The notes under the pieces were generated by a model, which saw nothing but the letters and a program-made list of their open reading frames with translations, was not told where the DNA came from and ran no database searches. This document shows positions 20,439-34,599 of a stretch of DNA of 64,000 nt, one piece after another (position 1 is the first letter of the stretch; each line of letters begins with the position of its first letter). The stretch is from Pilatotrama ljubarskyi (lineage: Eukaryota > Basidiomycota > Agaricomycetes > Polyporales > Polyporaceae). Both the position numbers and the translations under genes were made by a program. The stretch is from positions 241,101 through 305,100 of the forward strand of contig MU277702.1 of assembly GCA_022385805.1 (NCBI GenBank), written 5' to 3'.

Positions 20439-22788
20439 ATGGCCCACCAAAGCGGAGGGACTTGGTTCAACCAGCTCGATGCACTTGCCTTCCGCCTGGA
20501 CCTCCACAAGGCCGCTCCCCAGCCGGAGAACAGGCGGGACGAGCAGAAACACGACAAGGAGTTCTTCAAGACCCTCCGCTACATCTGCGATGTCGTCCGC
20601 GACGCAGACAACGCAAACTCTCCAGACCTCCCTACGGTAATCGAGAGAGCTCAGGCACTCCTCAACGACGCTCTCAACTGGGGTTACGAGGAGGCCTATC
20701 TCCATCACATACCCTCTTTCGCCGACTCGCCCGACACTCCCCTCGTCGAGGATAGCTTCAAGATGTGCGGTACGTCCACACAAACCCGATACATGTCCCC
20801 CGACACTTATTGGCGCCGAGCGTGCAGGATCGGACATCACTGAATCATTCATGCTATTCTACACCAAATATCTCTACCCGGGAGCCCGTACGTCACGACG
20901 ACTGGAGTAGAAGTCGCAAGCTGATCCCGATTCCTGCGTGTTAGCCCGGCCCAAGCTCCCAGCCTTTGCCAAAACACCCTCCTGGAAGACATCTCCGCGG
21001 CCCCACCCGTACACAACGCGCCTGTCGCGATTCCGCGAAGGAGTCCCCTCCCCCGCATCGGACGCCACGCCCCTCGCCCAGCTCATCTACCAAGCCCGCG
21101 CCGAACTCACGGCGCACGCCATCAACAACCCCTGTGCGATGGACCTGTCCTCGGGCGGCTCGATCCTCGCGATGGCGGGCGCAGGCGGCTACAAGGAGCG
21201 CGACCCGGTCCTGCGATACATCCTCCTCGACGGCCCTGACCGCGACTCCCTGGGGGGCGCCACGATAGATCCGGGGCTCTCGAACGTCGCGCGCTACCTC
21301 GCGACGGACGAAGAGCGCAAGCTCGTCTTCCTCGCCGACGAGGACCGTATCAAGTCCTTCTCCTGGGCACCCGGCGCGGACCGGAAGGTCCCGAAGCGCC
21401 TCCCCAACGTCCACACCATGAACTCGCTCCGCGACTTCGACGGCCCGCTCGCGCTCCTCCCCAATGGCCGCGTCGCACGCACCGGCAACGGCCAAGCGGC
21501 GCTCTGGACGCTCGACGCGCTCGAGACGCACCAGGACCGCCCCGCGGGTGCGCTCATCGGCGAGGGGAAGCTGAACACGGACAACAGCTGGCGCACGGCG
21601 GGCGACCCGCGCATCGAAATGTCGAGCGGCACGAAGCCGCACGCGGTCGTGCCGTTCGCGGACATGCCGGAGTACGCGCCGACGACGCTGCACTGGCACG
21701 CCCCGAGCGGGCGTCTTCTGTGCGGCGAGCGCGGGTCGTCGTCGCGCACGTACGAGTGCGTGGCGATCGACCTGGAGCACGGCGGGAAGCGCGTCGCACG
21801 ATACCTCGGGCACGCGCAGGACGTCGACCATATCAGGACGAGCGAGGGGGACCCGAACGTGTTCGTGACCGCGGGGAGCGATGGGTATGCGCGCGTCTTT
21901 GACGTGCGGGCGCCCCTGCCCGTGCTCACGTTCGACTCCGGGCTCCAGAGCGAGGCGTGCGCGGACGTCGCGTTCGTCCATCCCGACGGGATACCCAGTA
22001 CGTCGCCCGTCCTCTGCCTTCCCATCCACATGGCGTGAATACGCTCACTCGCACGCGACACTGCAGCACTCTTCACCGGGGGCGAACGGACCGAGCAGAT
22101 CAAAGTCTGGGACGTCCGCGGGAAAGCCGTCGTCCACGAGCTCTCCACGGGGAACAACGCGGTCGTGGGCATGGCGTGGGACCCGCGCCGCGCCGCGCTG
22201 TTCGTCGCGACCGAGAGCCGGCGCGTGAACCGGATGGGCGAGCATAAGGGATACCGCAGGGCGCGCATCCCGCGCTGGGCGACGTGGGACGCGGTGGAGG
22301 AGGAGGCGAAGGCGTTGAAGGAGAGGAAGGATCTTCATACCGCGACCGCTGGCGGGGAGGGCGCGGGGGAGCCGAGAGGTGCGGCCGAGGAGCAGCTTGC
22401 GGAGAGGGAGGGGGCTGCGGGGACCGAACGTTATGCTGACGGTAATAAAGCAATGGCGAGTGCCGAGGCGGAGGCGGAGGGAGAAGAGGACGAGATGGAC
22501 GACGAGGAGGAAGACCGAGAGGGGGGCGCCGACGAAGAGAGCGACGAAGAAGACCGGGACAGCATCGACGAAGACTACTCCGAGGAGAAGCGGTGGCCGA
22601 CGAGCTCGTACCACAAGGAGAACTTCTTTGGCTACGCGTACGATGCTGGCATGCATACGCTGAGTAAGTGCTCCTTCCGTTCCTCAGGAAACAAACGCTG
22701 ATAGGATAACCCATTAGTGCGTTGGCAGTACAAGGCTGAGCCGGATTTGTTGGAGCTGCCGCCGACCTCTGAGATATACTTCTTCTGA
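20439..22788 (+). CDS. WD40-repeat protein with acidic C-terminal insert
   Basis: Exons 20439..20769, 20828..20887, 20945..21997, 22067..22663 and 22718..22788 sum to 2,112 nt, 703 aa. The 60-base second exon encodes 'SDITESFMLFYTKYLYPG'. The body is a degenerate beta-propeller, with repeats around 'RYLATDEERKLVFLADEDR', 'HWHAPSGRLLCGERGSS', 'VFVTAGSDGYARVFDVR', 'LFTGGERTEQIKVWDVRG' and 'VVGMAWDPRRAALFVATES'. A highly acidic stretch (about residues 575-655, EEDEMDDEEED and similar) interrupts the last blade before the conserved end, 'RWQYKAEPDLLELPPTSE'. Likely a scaffold; partners unknown. Confidence 0.88.
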
Positions 22789-23025
22789 GGACTTGATCGC
22801 AGTCTGGCTGTCTCGTTTGATATCGATGTACTCGGCGCGCTGTCGATTGCTCCATATGTATCCTATACTCATATTCCAACCGCGCAAGCTACTCCTCGTT
22901 AGAGCCGCGGCGTGCGGGCAATTGTGTCGAGTCGTTATCTCACGAGTCGCTTGCTCAAGCTCAAGTCACAGCGTTGATCAGTGCCACTTGGGAACGAAGG
23001 TAGTCTACAGAACTGCTCGCACGTC

Positions 23026-25344
23026 TCATGATTTCTCCGCATCCATTTCATGATGATCCATCTTCTCGTGAGTACGCAAATCCAGAGGGTCGACCTCGTC
23101 TCCGAACACCGCCGCCATCTGCTCGAGCGTCTTGCCTGTGTTCCGAGTCCTGGTCAGCCACCTTGCTATCACGCGTGCGCCCAACGCAGCCCACTGACCT
23201 TTGGTCTCGGGGAAGAAGAGGGCGATGACGACGAAGTCGAAGGCGTTGAGGCAGATGAAGACGAGGTAGTACCGCCAACTGATGTCGTTGATGGCAAGGT
23301 TCGACACCTGTTATGAGCGTGAGCAAAGAAGGGCCGCCGGGCTCGCTGGCCAAGGCGTGCTCACTTGCGAAAAGAGGACGTTGAATGCCCAGTTTGAACA
23401 GGTTGCGACGCTAGTGCCTATGGACCGGGTCCTCGTCGGGAAAACCTGCGATGCGGCGAGCGATCAGTACTCAGTCGCCAGGCCCTTCTTGCGCGATGGA
23501 CGGTGTTTCACGAGAACTCACCTCTGATGCAAGCACCCAGCTGACGGGTCCAAAGCTGAGGGAGAAGAATATGCTCGTCATGAAAATCATGGCTATGCCA
23601 GCACGCTGCGCCGCCAGGTTCGTAGACTGGTCGGGCGGGAAGCACGCCACGATGGCGGTCAGCACGGAGTAAGTGACGACAAAGCTCCCTGCGCCGAACA
23701 TCAGGGGCTTCTTCCGCCCCACGGTGTCGAGTATGAGCGTGATGAAGCTACGCGACGGAGACGGCCAAGATCAGTACGCAGCCGTACTTCCGCACGTCTT
23801 CATGGACGTACAAGAAGTTCGTGATGGGTCCGACGGCACCGTAGATGCCTTGCACCAGCAAAGATTGTCCAGGGCTCAAGCCCAGCGCCTTGTACATCGA
23901 GGGGCCAAAGTAGTTGATGACGTTGATTCCGGAGAACTGGCCGAAGACCTGCACGCCGACCGCCACGAGCGTCCTGCGGAGCATGCCGCGGGTCGCCCAG
24001 AGGTCCCTGATCGACCGCGCGCGGACGACCTTCTCCGCCTCGATGATCTCTCGCATCTCGACGAACTCACGGCCGGCCGCTTCCCGGTGCTCTGGAGAGC
24101 CACCGTGAAGCTTAAGGACCACGGCATGGGCTTCCTCTTCTCGGCCTTGCTCGAGTAGCCAGCGGGGGGAGCGGGGCATGAACTGCGCACCGATGAGTAG
24201 GAGGAGTGCTGGGGCGAGCTGTCTTCCGCTGAGTGGTGATCTGTGGATGCCGTGAAAGGAGTCTAACCTGAAGACCGAGCGGCAACCTCCATTGCTTGCT
24301 ACCTTGCAGGAACTGGCATCCGTACCCGACCTATGCGTCATGAGAAGACGTAGGGATGAGCACAGATACACAATACGCACCCAGTTCGCGACTATGAAAC
24401 CTATGCCAATCATTTGCTGTGTGAGGCCAACCACGAAACCACGATGCTTCGCGGGTGCAATCTCGGTCTACGTACAGTTACGTTAGTCCAAGAGTATCGA
24501 AGGAAGCCCGATGGCCATGCACTCACGTTGTAGAGAGGGACGGTCATCGACAGGATGCTGGAGCACCTCATGAACATCGAGCGGCCATTGTTGAATTCTG
24601 ACAGACCTACCCAATCGCTAGACCGGCGATGATACGACCAGTCAACATGCACGCGAAGTTGTTTGCTCCCGTCTGCATCGCGCATCCCCATAGCGCAATG
24701 AGCGCGCCGAGCTAGAAAGCGTTCATTAGCGAATTATGAGAGCGAGAACTGCAGTTGAAACACGTACCTGGACCGTGAGTCGACGACCGAATCTATCATT
24801 CACCCTGCAGAGAGGTTAGATCACGTTTATTTATACAAGAGAGATGCTACTCACCAGCCTGCTGCAGCGCAGCCAAAGAAGCATCCGCCTGCACGTAGGG
24901 TTTGGTCAACTGGCGATGACACAGCAGTTACTACAATCACAGGACGTGCCTGTAAAGGTGGACACGACGGCACCAGACAGGCTGTCGTAGTTGCCCGGGT
25001 TGTTCACGAAGTTCTTGAACTCTGAGAAAGTAATTACGGAGGAGATGATCCCGCTGCGAAGGCAAAGTGGTATCAAGCAACCAATCAATTTCGCGGAGAT
25101 GGCAAGACGAGAGCTTACCTATCATATCTACATGCCAAGAATGAGAGAGATCAGAGTTTGTCGACCGCTGAAACTAGAAGGAACCTCGGCTCACCCAAAC
25201 AAAAAGGAACCTGGCGATAGGACAAAAGGTGAGCTTGCCGCCTTCTCTTCGCGAACATCCACCGGCCATATTAGATGTCTCCGCCTTGAGTCACTCACCT
25301 ATCGCGCAGAAGACGGCGACAGCGATGGTGTACACGCGTCCCAT
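23026..25344 (-). CDS. MFS sugar porter (hexose/galacturonate-type transporter)
   Basis: A 15-exon gene for a 12-helix sugar porter in the plasma membrane, expected to import hexose, pentose or uronate with protons. Exons 1-8 are 25344..25299, 25210..25195 (16 nt), 25127..25119 (9 nt), 25053..24950, 24888..24855, 24804..24768, 24711..24611 and 24557..24527. Spliced, they read 'MGRVYTIAVAVFCAIGSFLF', 'GYDSGIISSVI', 'GGCFFGCAAAGWVNDRFGRR' and 'SMTVPLYN'. Later blocks are 'EIAPAKHRGFVVGLTQQMIG', 'PRSPRWLLEQGR', 'GQFSGINVINYFGPSMYKAL', 'LILDTVGRKKPLMFG' and 'ALFFPETKGKTLEQMAAVFG', all sugar-porter signatures. Intron 4 appears to use a GC donor (AG|GCACGT). Substrate specificity is not readable. 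Confidence 0.9.
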
Positions 25345-26052
25345 GCCTTGTAATCGTGCCCGAATGCGTTTCAGAGCTCCAAGTATTCGCCTCCGTCCAG
25401 AGGCAAGCGGACCCCCGCCCACGCCTCACACGGACGCTTTAAATACCGCCGGGCTTGAGGGTCGCCTCTGGGTCACCGGTACCGTCCCGACGTGCTGCCC
25501 CGCACTGGACCCATCAAACCGCTTCTCAGCTTCTGGAGAAAACTCGGTCGAGGCGATGATAGGGCAAAGGAAAGACGAGACACGGGCGCGTCTAGGGGTC
25601 ATGCGACTACACTTCTGACCAGACCGTCCAGGTCGTGCCCATCGTGCAAGGGCATCGGCTCGGGCAAAGACTCGAGCGGGCCGGCTGGGCGCGTCGGCGT
25701 AGCTTCGGGGAGTTCTGTATAGGCTGCTTGGAAAACCTCTCAGCGCGGGAGTAGGGGGTCCTTGGTGCACAAAGTAAGGAATTAACCACCTACTTGAGTC
25801 AGAAAAGAGGTGAGCTACAGTATTTTCTCACGCGCACTGCGATGATGCATACCACGGTCTCGTCCACATCTACAGCAGCGTTGTGTCATAACATCGTGGC
25901 ACCGAGTGCGCCGGGAGCAGATACGAAACGGCTAGAGTGTGAAAGTGCGGGATCACCCTGAGTCTGGACATAGGCTGGACACCACGCCCGCCAAGCTGTT
26001 ACTATTCGTACTGTACAGTTGTGCGCCTGCTGGCACACATTTCCTACCCATT
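25345..26052. other. intergenic
   Basis: About 700 bases of promoter region for the MFS gene and 3' flank of the macro-domain gene. Open frames here are short and unsupported. Confidence 0.5.
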
Positions 26053-27214
26053 TCAGTCTGCACTACCGATCCCTTCATCCTCAATAGGGGGAAAGTAGAG
26101 CGGGATGAGGGATCTGGCACAGATACGTCGGAGAATGCCGTTTTGAGGGTGAGGAGCAATACGCACTCATAAACGCGCTTGTCGGTGTCACTCCAAACGA
26201 CGAAGATAGTCCGCTCTAGCTAGATTTCAGGACGGGACAAGGTAAGGGACCACGTAGATAGAAGAAGGCCGATTTCATCTACCTTGTCTCCCTCAGGAGA
26301 ATCCAAGAACTGCCTTACCACATCCAAGGCGATGTGCGTGGCGTCTTGAATTGGATAACCGTAGATGCCGGTTGAAATCGAGGGGAATGCCTTAACCGCC
26401 GGTCAATCAAGCGAAGTTTCGTGGATGCCTGCTGCATACTGACAATATGCTTCAGGGAATTCTCCACTGCGAGCTGCAGGCTTTTCCTATAGCATGAAGC
26501 CAACTGTTGGGCCTTGACGTCCGCGTTCGAGGATGAATACACTGGTCCGACTGTGTGAATGACGCGGCGTCTGGAGAACATTGTCAAACTTTTCCTGTGA
26601 TCCTGTAGCAACGGGTCGCACGCACGCCGGAAGGTCATATCCTTTGGTGATCTTAGCGTCGCCGGTTTCGCAGCCGTTCAGCTTCCGACCTACTCTCGGT
26701 GAGGCGAATAGTGACGGTACACTGGGGAACTACTTGCATTCCTCTAGAAGGGACCGGCCGGCGGCGGCATGGATCGCTCCGTCGACTAACAATGCGCTAT
26801 GTGGGTGAGCGGTACGGGAACGCAGCTGCAGACACCTACCTCCGCCTCCTCCTGCGGCCGGCACGCGAGGTCAATGTGCCCGGAACGGAACGACCATAAT
26901 GAACTGCACACACCGAGAAGGCTTCGGTTTGCCGCATTGACAATGCAATCAACATCTAATTTCGTGATGTCACCTTGACTGGCGACGGCGCGGTGAGAGC
27001 GAGATGGATATAGCACAAGGGCGTTGTCGCATGGCAGACGTGATTGGCACCGACTGAGATCTGTCCGGATGTGCCGATTTACTCACTACAGCGAGACTCT
27101 GTCGAGCAGGGTCGGCTTCGGCGGATAACGAGCTTTGGCCGCTTCTGCGGTCTTGAGCACGCCAGACTTGTATAGCTCGCGCAGAGTGGGGATCTTCGAG
27201 AGGCCGACGGACAT
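26053..27214 (-). CDS. Macro-domain protein (ADP-ribose / O-acetyl-ADP-ribose hydrolase type)
   Basis: MacroD-type domain that binds ADP-ribose and may remove mono-ADP-ribose from acidic residues or hydrolyse O-acetyl-ADP-ribose. Exon 1 (27214..27087) encodes 'MSVGLSKIPTLRELYKSGVL' and on to 'LLDRVSL'. Exon 2 (26978..26914) gives 'QGDITKLDVDCIVNAANRSL'. A 12-base exon (26851..26840) then supplies the glycines so that the loop reads LLGGGGVDGAIHAAAG. Later pieces are 'LNGCETGDAKITKGYDLP', 'VIHTVGPVYSSSNADVKAQQ', 'AFPSISTGIYGYPIQDATHI', 'ERTIFVVWSDTDKRVYE' and a last exon with 'SLIPLYFPPIEDEG'. Family landmarks (NAAN, GGGGVDGAIH, GxxTGxAxxTxGYxLPA, STGIYGYP) are complete. The junction before 'LNGCETG' is uncertain by a few residues. 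Head-to-head with the kinase gene, 203 bases apart. Confidence 0.88.
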
Positions 27215-27417
27215 TATTGTGGTCAGCGTCAGCGGAGGAGATGCTGAAGTGCTGTTCCGGATCGGGAATACCACAGGCACTGCCTCGAGGGAACGCGGAG
27301 ATGGGCGTCTAGTTGTGCATTGTACGGTTGTCAGACTTAGATTTGGTCCGTTTTGTTCTTCGACGGCATCCTTTAAGCCCCAACCCTCGCCTCCGCCTGC
27401 CTCTTCGCAAACGTCTC

Positions 27418-29463
<2,046 letters not shown>

Positions 29464-30025
29464 CGTCCTCCCCACTCGCCCATCGCATTCACGCCTTCTT
29501 GACGACCGATTCCCCGGGCACCTCTGCATACCTCATTTTGTTCGGATACCTCGGCGCGGGTTCCCCCTTCACCTTCTGTTTTTCCTTTTCGTTCGTCAAC
29601 TCTCATCATCATGTGGACTGCGCATACCTCATCCCTCTAGCATGCATGCATATCAACTTATTGCTAACGCGTAATTCGTGTACTATCACTGCGTCCCATC
29701 CCTTCGATCGCGCCTGGTCCCCGCGCACTCTTATATCCCTTAGCCCTGTCGCTGTGCAATATAACCGGTCTTGGACGCGCTCGTCTAAGTCCTGGATGTA
29801 TCACGCTGCTCATCCCTCATACAAAGATGCTCATTTGCAGGATGAACCCAGGATGTACACGGTTTGCAGTGTTTAGTCGGGACGGCTGTATCACGACCGT
29901 GGGCTCGAAGTGTCTTGCGTCTAGGTCTTTATCGGACCTCGGGCTCGACGTCGGAGGAATATCTCCGACCCTCAGACCATGGAGATGGAACACTCTGCTA
30001 CTACAGGGGGAAACGGGTATCATCA
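29464..30025. other. convergent intergenic region
   Basis: About 560 bases between the kinase and YVC1 stops, expected to hold two 3' UTRs. The YVC1 frame would remain open here if the last intron were not removed. Confidence 0.5.
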
Positions 30026-33000
30026 CTAAAGAGAGTCGTGTCGTATCGTCGAGTGCGGACCAGTATCGTTTCGCATACCGCGCGTCAGCATCATCAACAA
30101 GTTCTCTATCCTCGCCTGCCGGTCCTATTATACACGTTCGGATCAGCTCTGTCGGCTTCAGGCTCGGGGTGCGATGTACCTGCAACTCCTTCATCTCGTC
30201 CTTCAGCTTGTTCACCGGCAACATTCGGACCTCATCCATGAGGGCCTCCACGCGCTTCATCCCTGCCTCCATGTTTGCGGCCGAGATTGCGCTGTCCCGC
30301 TTTGCCCCAAACAGCTTGCCGAGGGGACTACGCGGCCCAAGCGTGGGGATCTCGCCCGTGCTAGACGGTGTAATCGTCGGCAGGGGTGAGTTCCGCGGGC
30401 GGGGAGATAAACGGGGGGACGCCGTCGGCGAGATGGGCGATATCGCGCTGCGAGTGCGAGTGCGGCTGACGCTCTGGTTCTTCCGCGGGGAGAGAGACAG
30501 GCTCGTCGTGCGCCGTATCTGACTGTCTGTAGGTGTACGGGACCCCGATGGGCGGAAGGGAACTTGTTGTCGGGTATTTGAGCTCGACCGCGGGAGGTTC
30601 TCGTGCGACTTTGACGTGCGGATGGCCGGGGTGGGCGCGGAGGTAGGTTCCATCGGAGGAGGGAGGTCTTCGACGTCGGAGTCCCCAAACAGGTCGACCT
30701 CGTCACGCAGTTGTACGTCGAAGATGGCCTCGTGTACGTCCATCGAGCTTGACCCGAGGAAGTCGAGGATGGGCATATGCTTCACCTTGCGCGAGAGACT
30801 CGCGTACAGGTTGTGCGCGCGCTCTGCGCTCGCTTCGCGCCACTTCTGACCCTGGGCCAGGTACCGCTCATAGATTGCTATGACGATAAGTTGTGGGAAG
30901 GACTACGCAGGAGGTTCAGCTGCTAGGACCAGGCTTCTCCAGTGTATAACTGACCGTCAACTTGATGAGAAACACGTTCGCCGAATGCAAAGTCCGAGGT
31001 GTGAGGACGAAGCTGAGCGGCCACAGTACGATGAACGCGAGCAGATTGAAGGGCGGTTGGTAGCTAAACAGCGTATCTTTGACTCTGGACCGGGATCAGT
31101 GGAATTCAGGGACTCTGACGGTTGACCGGCGCACCCTTCGATCGTCGTAATAGCGTACTGAAACAGATACTGCAAACCAAGTTGATGAGATTTGGATCGT
31201 CCTACTGTGCACTTCTGGAATTACCTCTTGCTTGGCATTCTGCGGATCCATCGACCTTCAGCACAACTTGAGGAAGTTATTACAGATCAATACTGCTTAC
31301 AGCATCAATCCGCGCGAATGTATTCGAGAGGATCGAAATCAGAACTGGTTATGCTCCTGTGGTCAGTCAACTCTCATTTTGCTACGCTGAAGAGGACACT
31401 GACTCGTGAGGAGCAATGTGTTTGACATAGCCGCGAAGATAGTCATGAGGACGGGTCCAAAAAGCGGGTGGAAGCTTTCTGCCTGAGCGAAGCTCAAGTA
31501 TGTGTTCCCAAACCAAATTTGCACCATAAGCCATGCTATGCTCTTCACGGACCACCTGCCAGTATCGGCCGCTGCACGATGACCAACATGAGCACGTATA
31601 TAGATCGAGAGATGGAAGAAACACACCAAGGTTATGCAGAGTAAAGAGAAGACCGGAGAAGCATATCGCGGCGATGGCGATGAAGAACAAAAAATCGGCG
31701 ATCATGGCGCGCAGGGCCCTGTAGGAGGATGATGAGACGACAGCGTGATACGTTACACAAGCCTACGAACAGCACGATCACGTTGTTTGAGACCGCAAAG
31801 AACGCGAGGCTAGAGGGGAATGAGTATTGCGTCCGGGTACGACATAGGGAAGGCTTACCGAGGGAAGAGTATACACGCTCCGCACGCGAGAACATCGAAT
31901 GCAAAGTCAGATGCAGCCGCTGCAGACAAGCGTGGTAAGGCGGAATTATGGCCACTGCGTGTCATCTCGGGTCGTACTTACGGTCATTATGGGTCAGCCC
32001 CTTGATTCTATAGCCGAGGTAGACTAGGAATATGACGATAAAGGAGGAGTCGAAGACATTCCAGAGCTGCAAGGTGTCAGTCGTTGCACATATATGACAC
32101 ATCTGCGCTCACGTTTGCGATATATACTGGAGCAGGTTGTTGTCAAGTACGGATCGCGACAGTGCAAGGCAAAACTCACTAGTCCAGCCATGCTCCTTGG
32201 ATGCCGTGTATTCCTCGAGAGCAAAGGCCGTAGCGAAGACGATAAAAATGATTTCGAAGCCGTTCATTGCGTGCATGTCTTTGTCTGCAGCAGCGCTTCA
32301 GTTTCATACCGACGACCATGCAGATGTAGCGACAGACTTGATAGGCATAATAGGAAGGTGGTCAAAAGAAGGGCGAAATTCAAGAATTCCAGTATGGCAC
32401 CGTACTTCGGTACGCGTAGCCTGTAGTGGTCCAGGAAAGGCGCCTTCCGAACATCGTATATCTCGATGCTCTTCGGCTTGTAGTTGTCGGCGAGCACAGA
32501 GCGATTAGAGGTCATAGAAAAGACCATACGACCAGAGTAGATATCATTTACAACCGTTTGCACTAAGGGTGAAGCCAGGAATGCCTTCGATTCGGTAGCG
32601 ATGGCCATCTGTCAAACGCAACAGTGTCAAGTGATTGTGAGAGATGCACGCAAGTGACGGGAGGAACACACCTCGAGCGCGCACTGTGGATCGTACATGC
32701 CATCGTCACCGACCATATTCTTGACATCATTCACTATCTCTTCCGGTGCTCCGGCAAGAGGATTCCAGCTTGCCGTGAGTACCGTGGCCACTCGCAGCTG
32801 ACTCGACGCGAAGGTGCCCAGAAGCTTCATGGCGAGTATCTCACACAGACTAGCACGGGAGAGGAGAACGCCAGAGTACGCCAAGTTCTCTTCAGCCTCA
32901 GACAGGAAATGGGAGCGGACGACAAAGCAAGCGTAGACGACTGCCAAGTTCTCAAGACGTGCATACTTGAAGACCAAGGGGCGAACAATAGCGAAGTTGA

Positions 33001-33324
33001 TATCTGAAGCAGTCAGCTGCCTCAACATGCCTTCAGTACCAACACACTTTGCGCGGGTCCTTGGACGTACTTACTCCCAAGTTAAGGCGGTGTCTACGAG
33101 GCACTGAATGAGTGCATGACAGAACGCGTGTCTCCTCAGGACGTACCAATATCTCTCTAGGACACTCTGCTTTAGTTTTTCATACGTAAATTACGTCGAG
33201 GACTCACAGTTATGTCCTTCTTGAGACTCGGGATGAGAGGAAAGACTTTGACGGACGCAAGGTTCTCTGAGGTTGTAGGGAGTAGCGCTTGCGACTGCTC
33301 CTCATCCATTGCCCCAGCAGACAT
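30026..33324 (-). CDS. YVC1: YVC1-like vacuolar TRP-type calcium channel
   Basis: Fungal TRP channel that releases vacuolar calcium. The start 'MSAGAMDEEQSQALLP' leads to 'VFPLIPSLKKDIT' and, after a 104-base intron, 'LVDTALTWEQLTASDINF'. Diagnostic blocks are 'RPLVFKYARLENLAVVYA', 'DNYKPKSIEIYDVRKAPFLD', 'YGAILEFLNFALLL', 'NGFEIIFIVFATAFALEEY', 'NLWNVFDSSFIVIFLVYLG', 'MIADFLFFIAIAAICFSGLL', pore-region 'MVQIWFGNTYLSFAQAESFH', 'MTIFAAMSNTLLLTILIS' and 'FQYAITTIEG'. The C-terminal cytosolic tail holds an acidic patch ('DVQLRDEVDLFGDSDVED'), a Ser/Pro/Arg-rich disordered part and a coiled coil ('VEALMDEVRMLPVNKLKDEM'). The last exon, 30124..30026, reads 'DRQARIENLLMMLTRG' and stops at TAG. At least ten exons. 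Confidence 0.88.
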
Positions 33325-33618
33325 GGCTGTTTTGTCCAGAAAGAGACAAGGCAAGCTGCTCACACAAATGAGTGGGCGACGAAGACGAAGACGAGCACGA
33401 GCAAGCTGTGCCGACGACGACGACGACGACGGTCGCTGATTCTGAACTCGGAGCCGATGCCGCCATGACCGCCACCAGCCGCCACCGCCTACTCGCTTCA
33501 AGGCTTGTGTAGCGCCCATCGACATCATGAGATCACGTGCACAAGCTTTGTATTGGGAGTCTATGTGCTCCGTCGAAGCTTAACCCGAACCCGAACGCTG
33601 TCGGTGAGTAACCACCGG
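33325..33618. promoter_or_regulatory. Bidirectional promoter YVC1 / F-box gene
   Basis: Only 294 bases separate the two divergent start codons, so the genes must share promoter space. A GAC/GAA-rich stretch (33380..33432) lies inside. No TATA box stands out. Confidence 0.5.
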
Positions 33619-34599
33619 ATGCTGGCCCTGGATGACCTCCCCGTCGAGGTGCGTGCGCTGTCGTGCTTGGAAGACCTTGCATTGGCTGAGATGCTCTCGC
33701 CGTAGCTGTTGTATGAGATATACACTCTCGCACTGTCGCCCTCATTGCCCTTGATCTCCAAACATTTTCATGCCGTATTCAAGGCTGCGCCACCCACTCT
33801 TCATGCCGAGTATCTCATCCGGTGTTATGAAGAATTCGCCCAGCAATCCGCAAGCGCTCGGGCACTTGGGCTCATCTCCAAGGTCCTCCGATACCCTATT
33901 TGCACGCGCGAGGTGCTCGAAGCAATCCTTCGCAGCCCGGAGTGCCCCCATATACCCGGTCCCGAAGACCCAGACAGACGACCCACGATACTCCCCCGAC
34001 ACCTTTTTCGTAACCTGAAACCGCGCGACAACCCGGGGCAGCGACCGTGGGTGGAATTTGATGCCCCTCTCCCCTTCCTCAGGTATCTATATTCCGACCC
34101 GCGTATCCCCTTCCCGGCCACCAACTCGTATGACGGCTATGCACTCACGCGTGCGGTGTATGCTGGATTCACACCGCTCGTGCAGTTTCTCCTCGCACAC
34201 GAGGCATCACCCGAGTGCAAGGGGAACCTCGCAGTGACTGTCGCCATTCGGCGAAAGAGTCTCCCTCTCGTGCGGATGCTGATAGAGCGGGACGGCCCAA
34301 CCGGCGAGGCACTCCCTAGTGGTTCCAGGAAACGTCGACGGTCTGAAGACACTGGGACCGGGGACGAGCCCGGGGCGCAGAGCGGGGAGCGCAGTGGTAG
34401 CAGTTCATCATCGTTGCTAGTGAAGGCGAGTCCGAAGGGTTCAGGCGCAAAGCGGCGAAAGCTCGGCGACAGGGTGTCGGTCACCCCGGACATGCTCAAG
34501 GTGGCCGTGAAATGCGACGCTCGAGACATTGCGGAGTACCTCATGCGGGAGAAGGGTTGTGTTCCGGATATGCAAACCGTCCTCATGATGGGTCGGTGA
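33619..34599 (+). CDS. F-box-like protein with ankyrin-like region
   Basis: Exon 1 is only 30 nt (33619..33648, MLALDDLPVE) and exon 2 is 33706..34599, giving 307 aa. The joined start 'MLALDDLPVELLYEIYTLAL' followed by 'PLISKHFHAVFKAAPP' is a degenerate F-box (LPxELLxxIxxLAL...), typical of the large Agaricomycete F-box set. A helical part follows, with ankyrin-like segments ('YALTRAVYAGFTPLVQFLLA', 'AVTVAIRRKSLPLVRMLIER', 'LKVAVKCDARDIAEYLMREK'), interrupted by a Ser/Arg/Lys-rich loop with KRRR and KRRK, possible nuclear signals. Probably an SCF substrate adaptor. The gene may continue past 34599 through another intron (a GTGAGC is present just before the stop), which I could not settle. Confidence 0.7.

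Noticed and set aside
20941..22029. 362-codon minus-strand open frame opposite the WD40 gene
   Set aside because: GC-rich antisense shadow: composition is Arg/Ala/Val with no family features, and the plus strand has a clear five-exon WD40 gene.
29817..30025. Extension of the YVC1 frame to 29817
   Set aside because: Removing the 55-base intron 30179..30125 restores a conserved coiled-coil end and an earlier TAG at 30026; the longer tail has no family support.
33147..33166. Possible extra 20-24 base exon in YVC1
   Set aside because: Using it breaks the frame or needs a poor GTCCTG donor; direct joining of 33208 to 33103 gives the family sequence.
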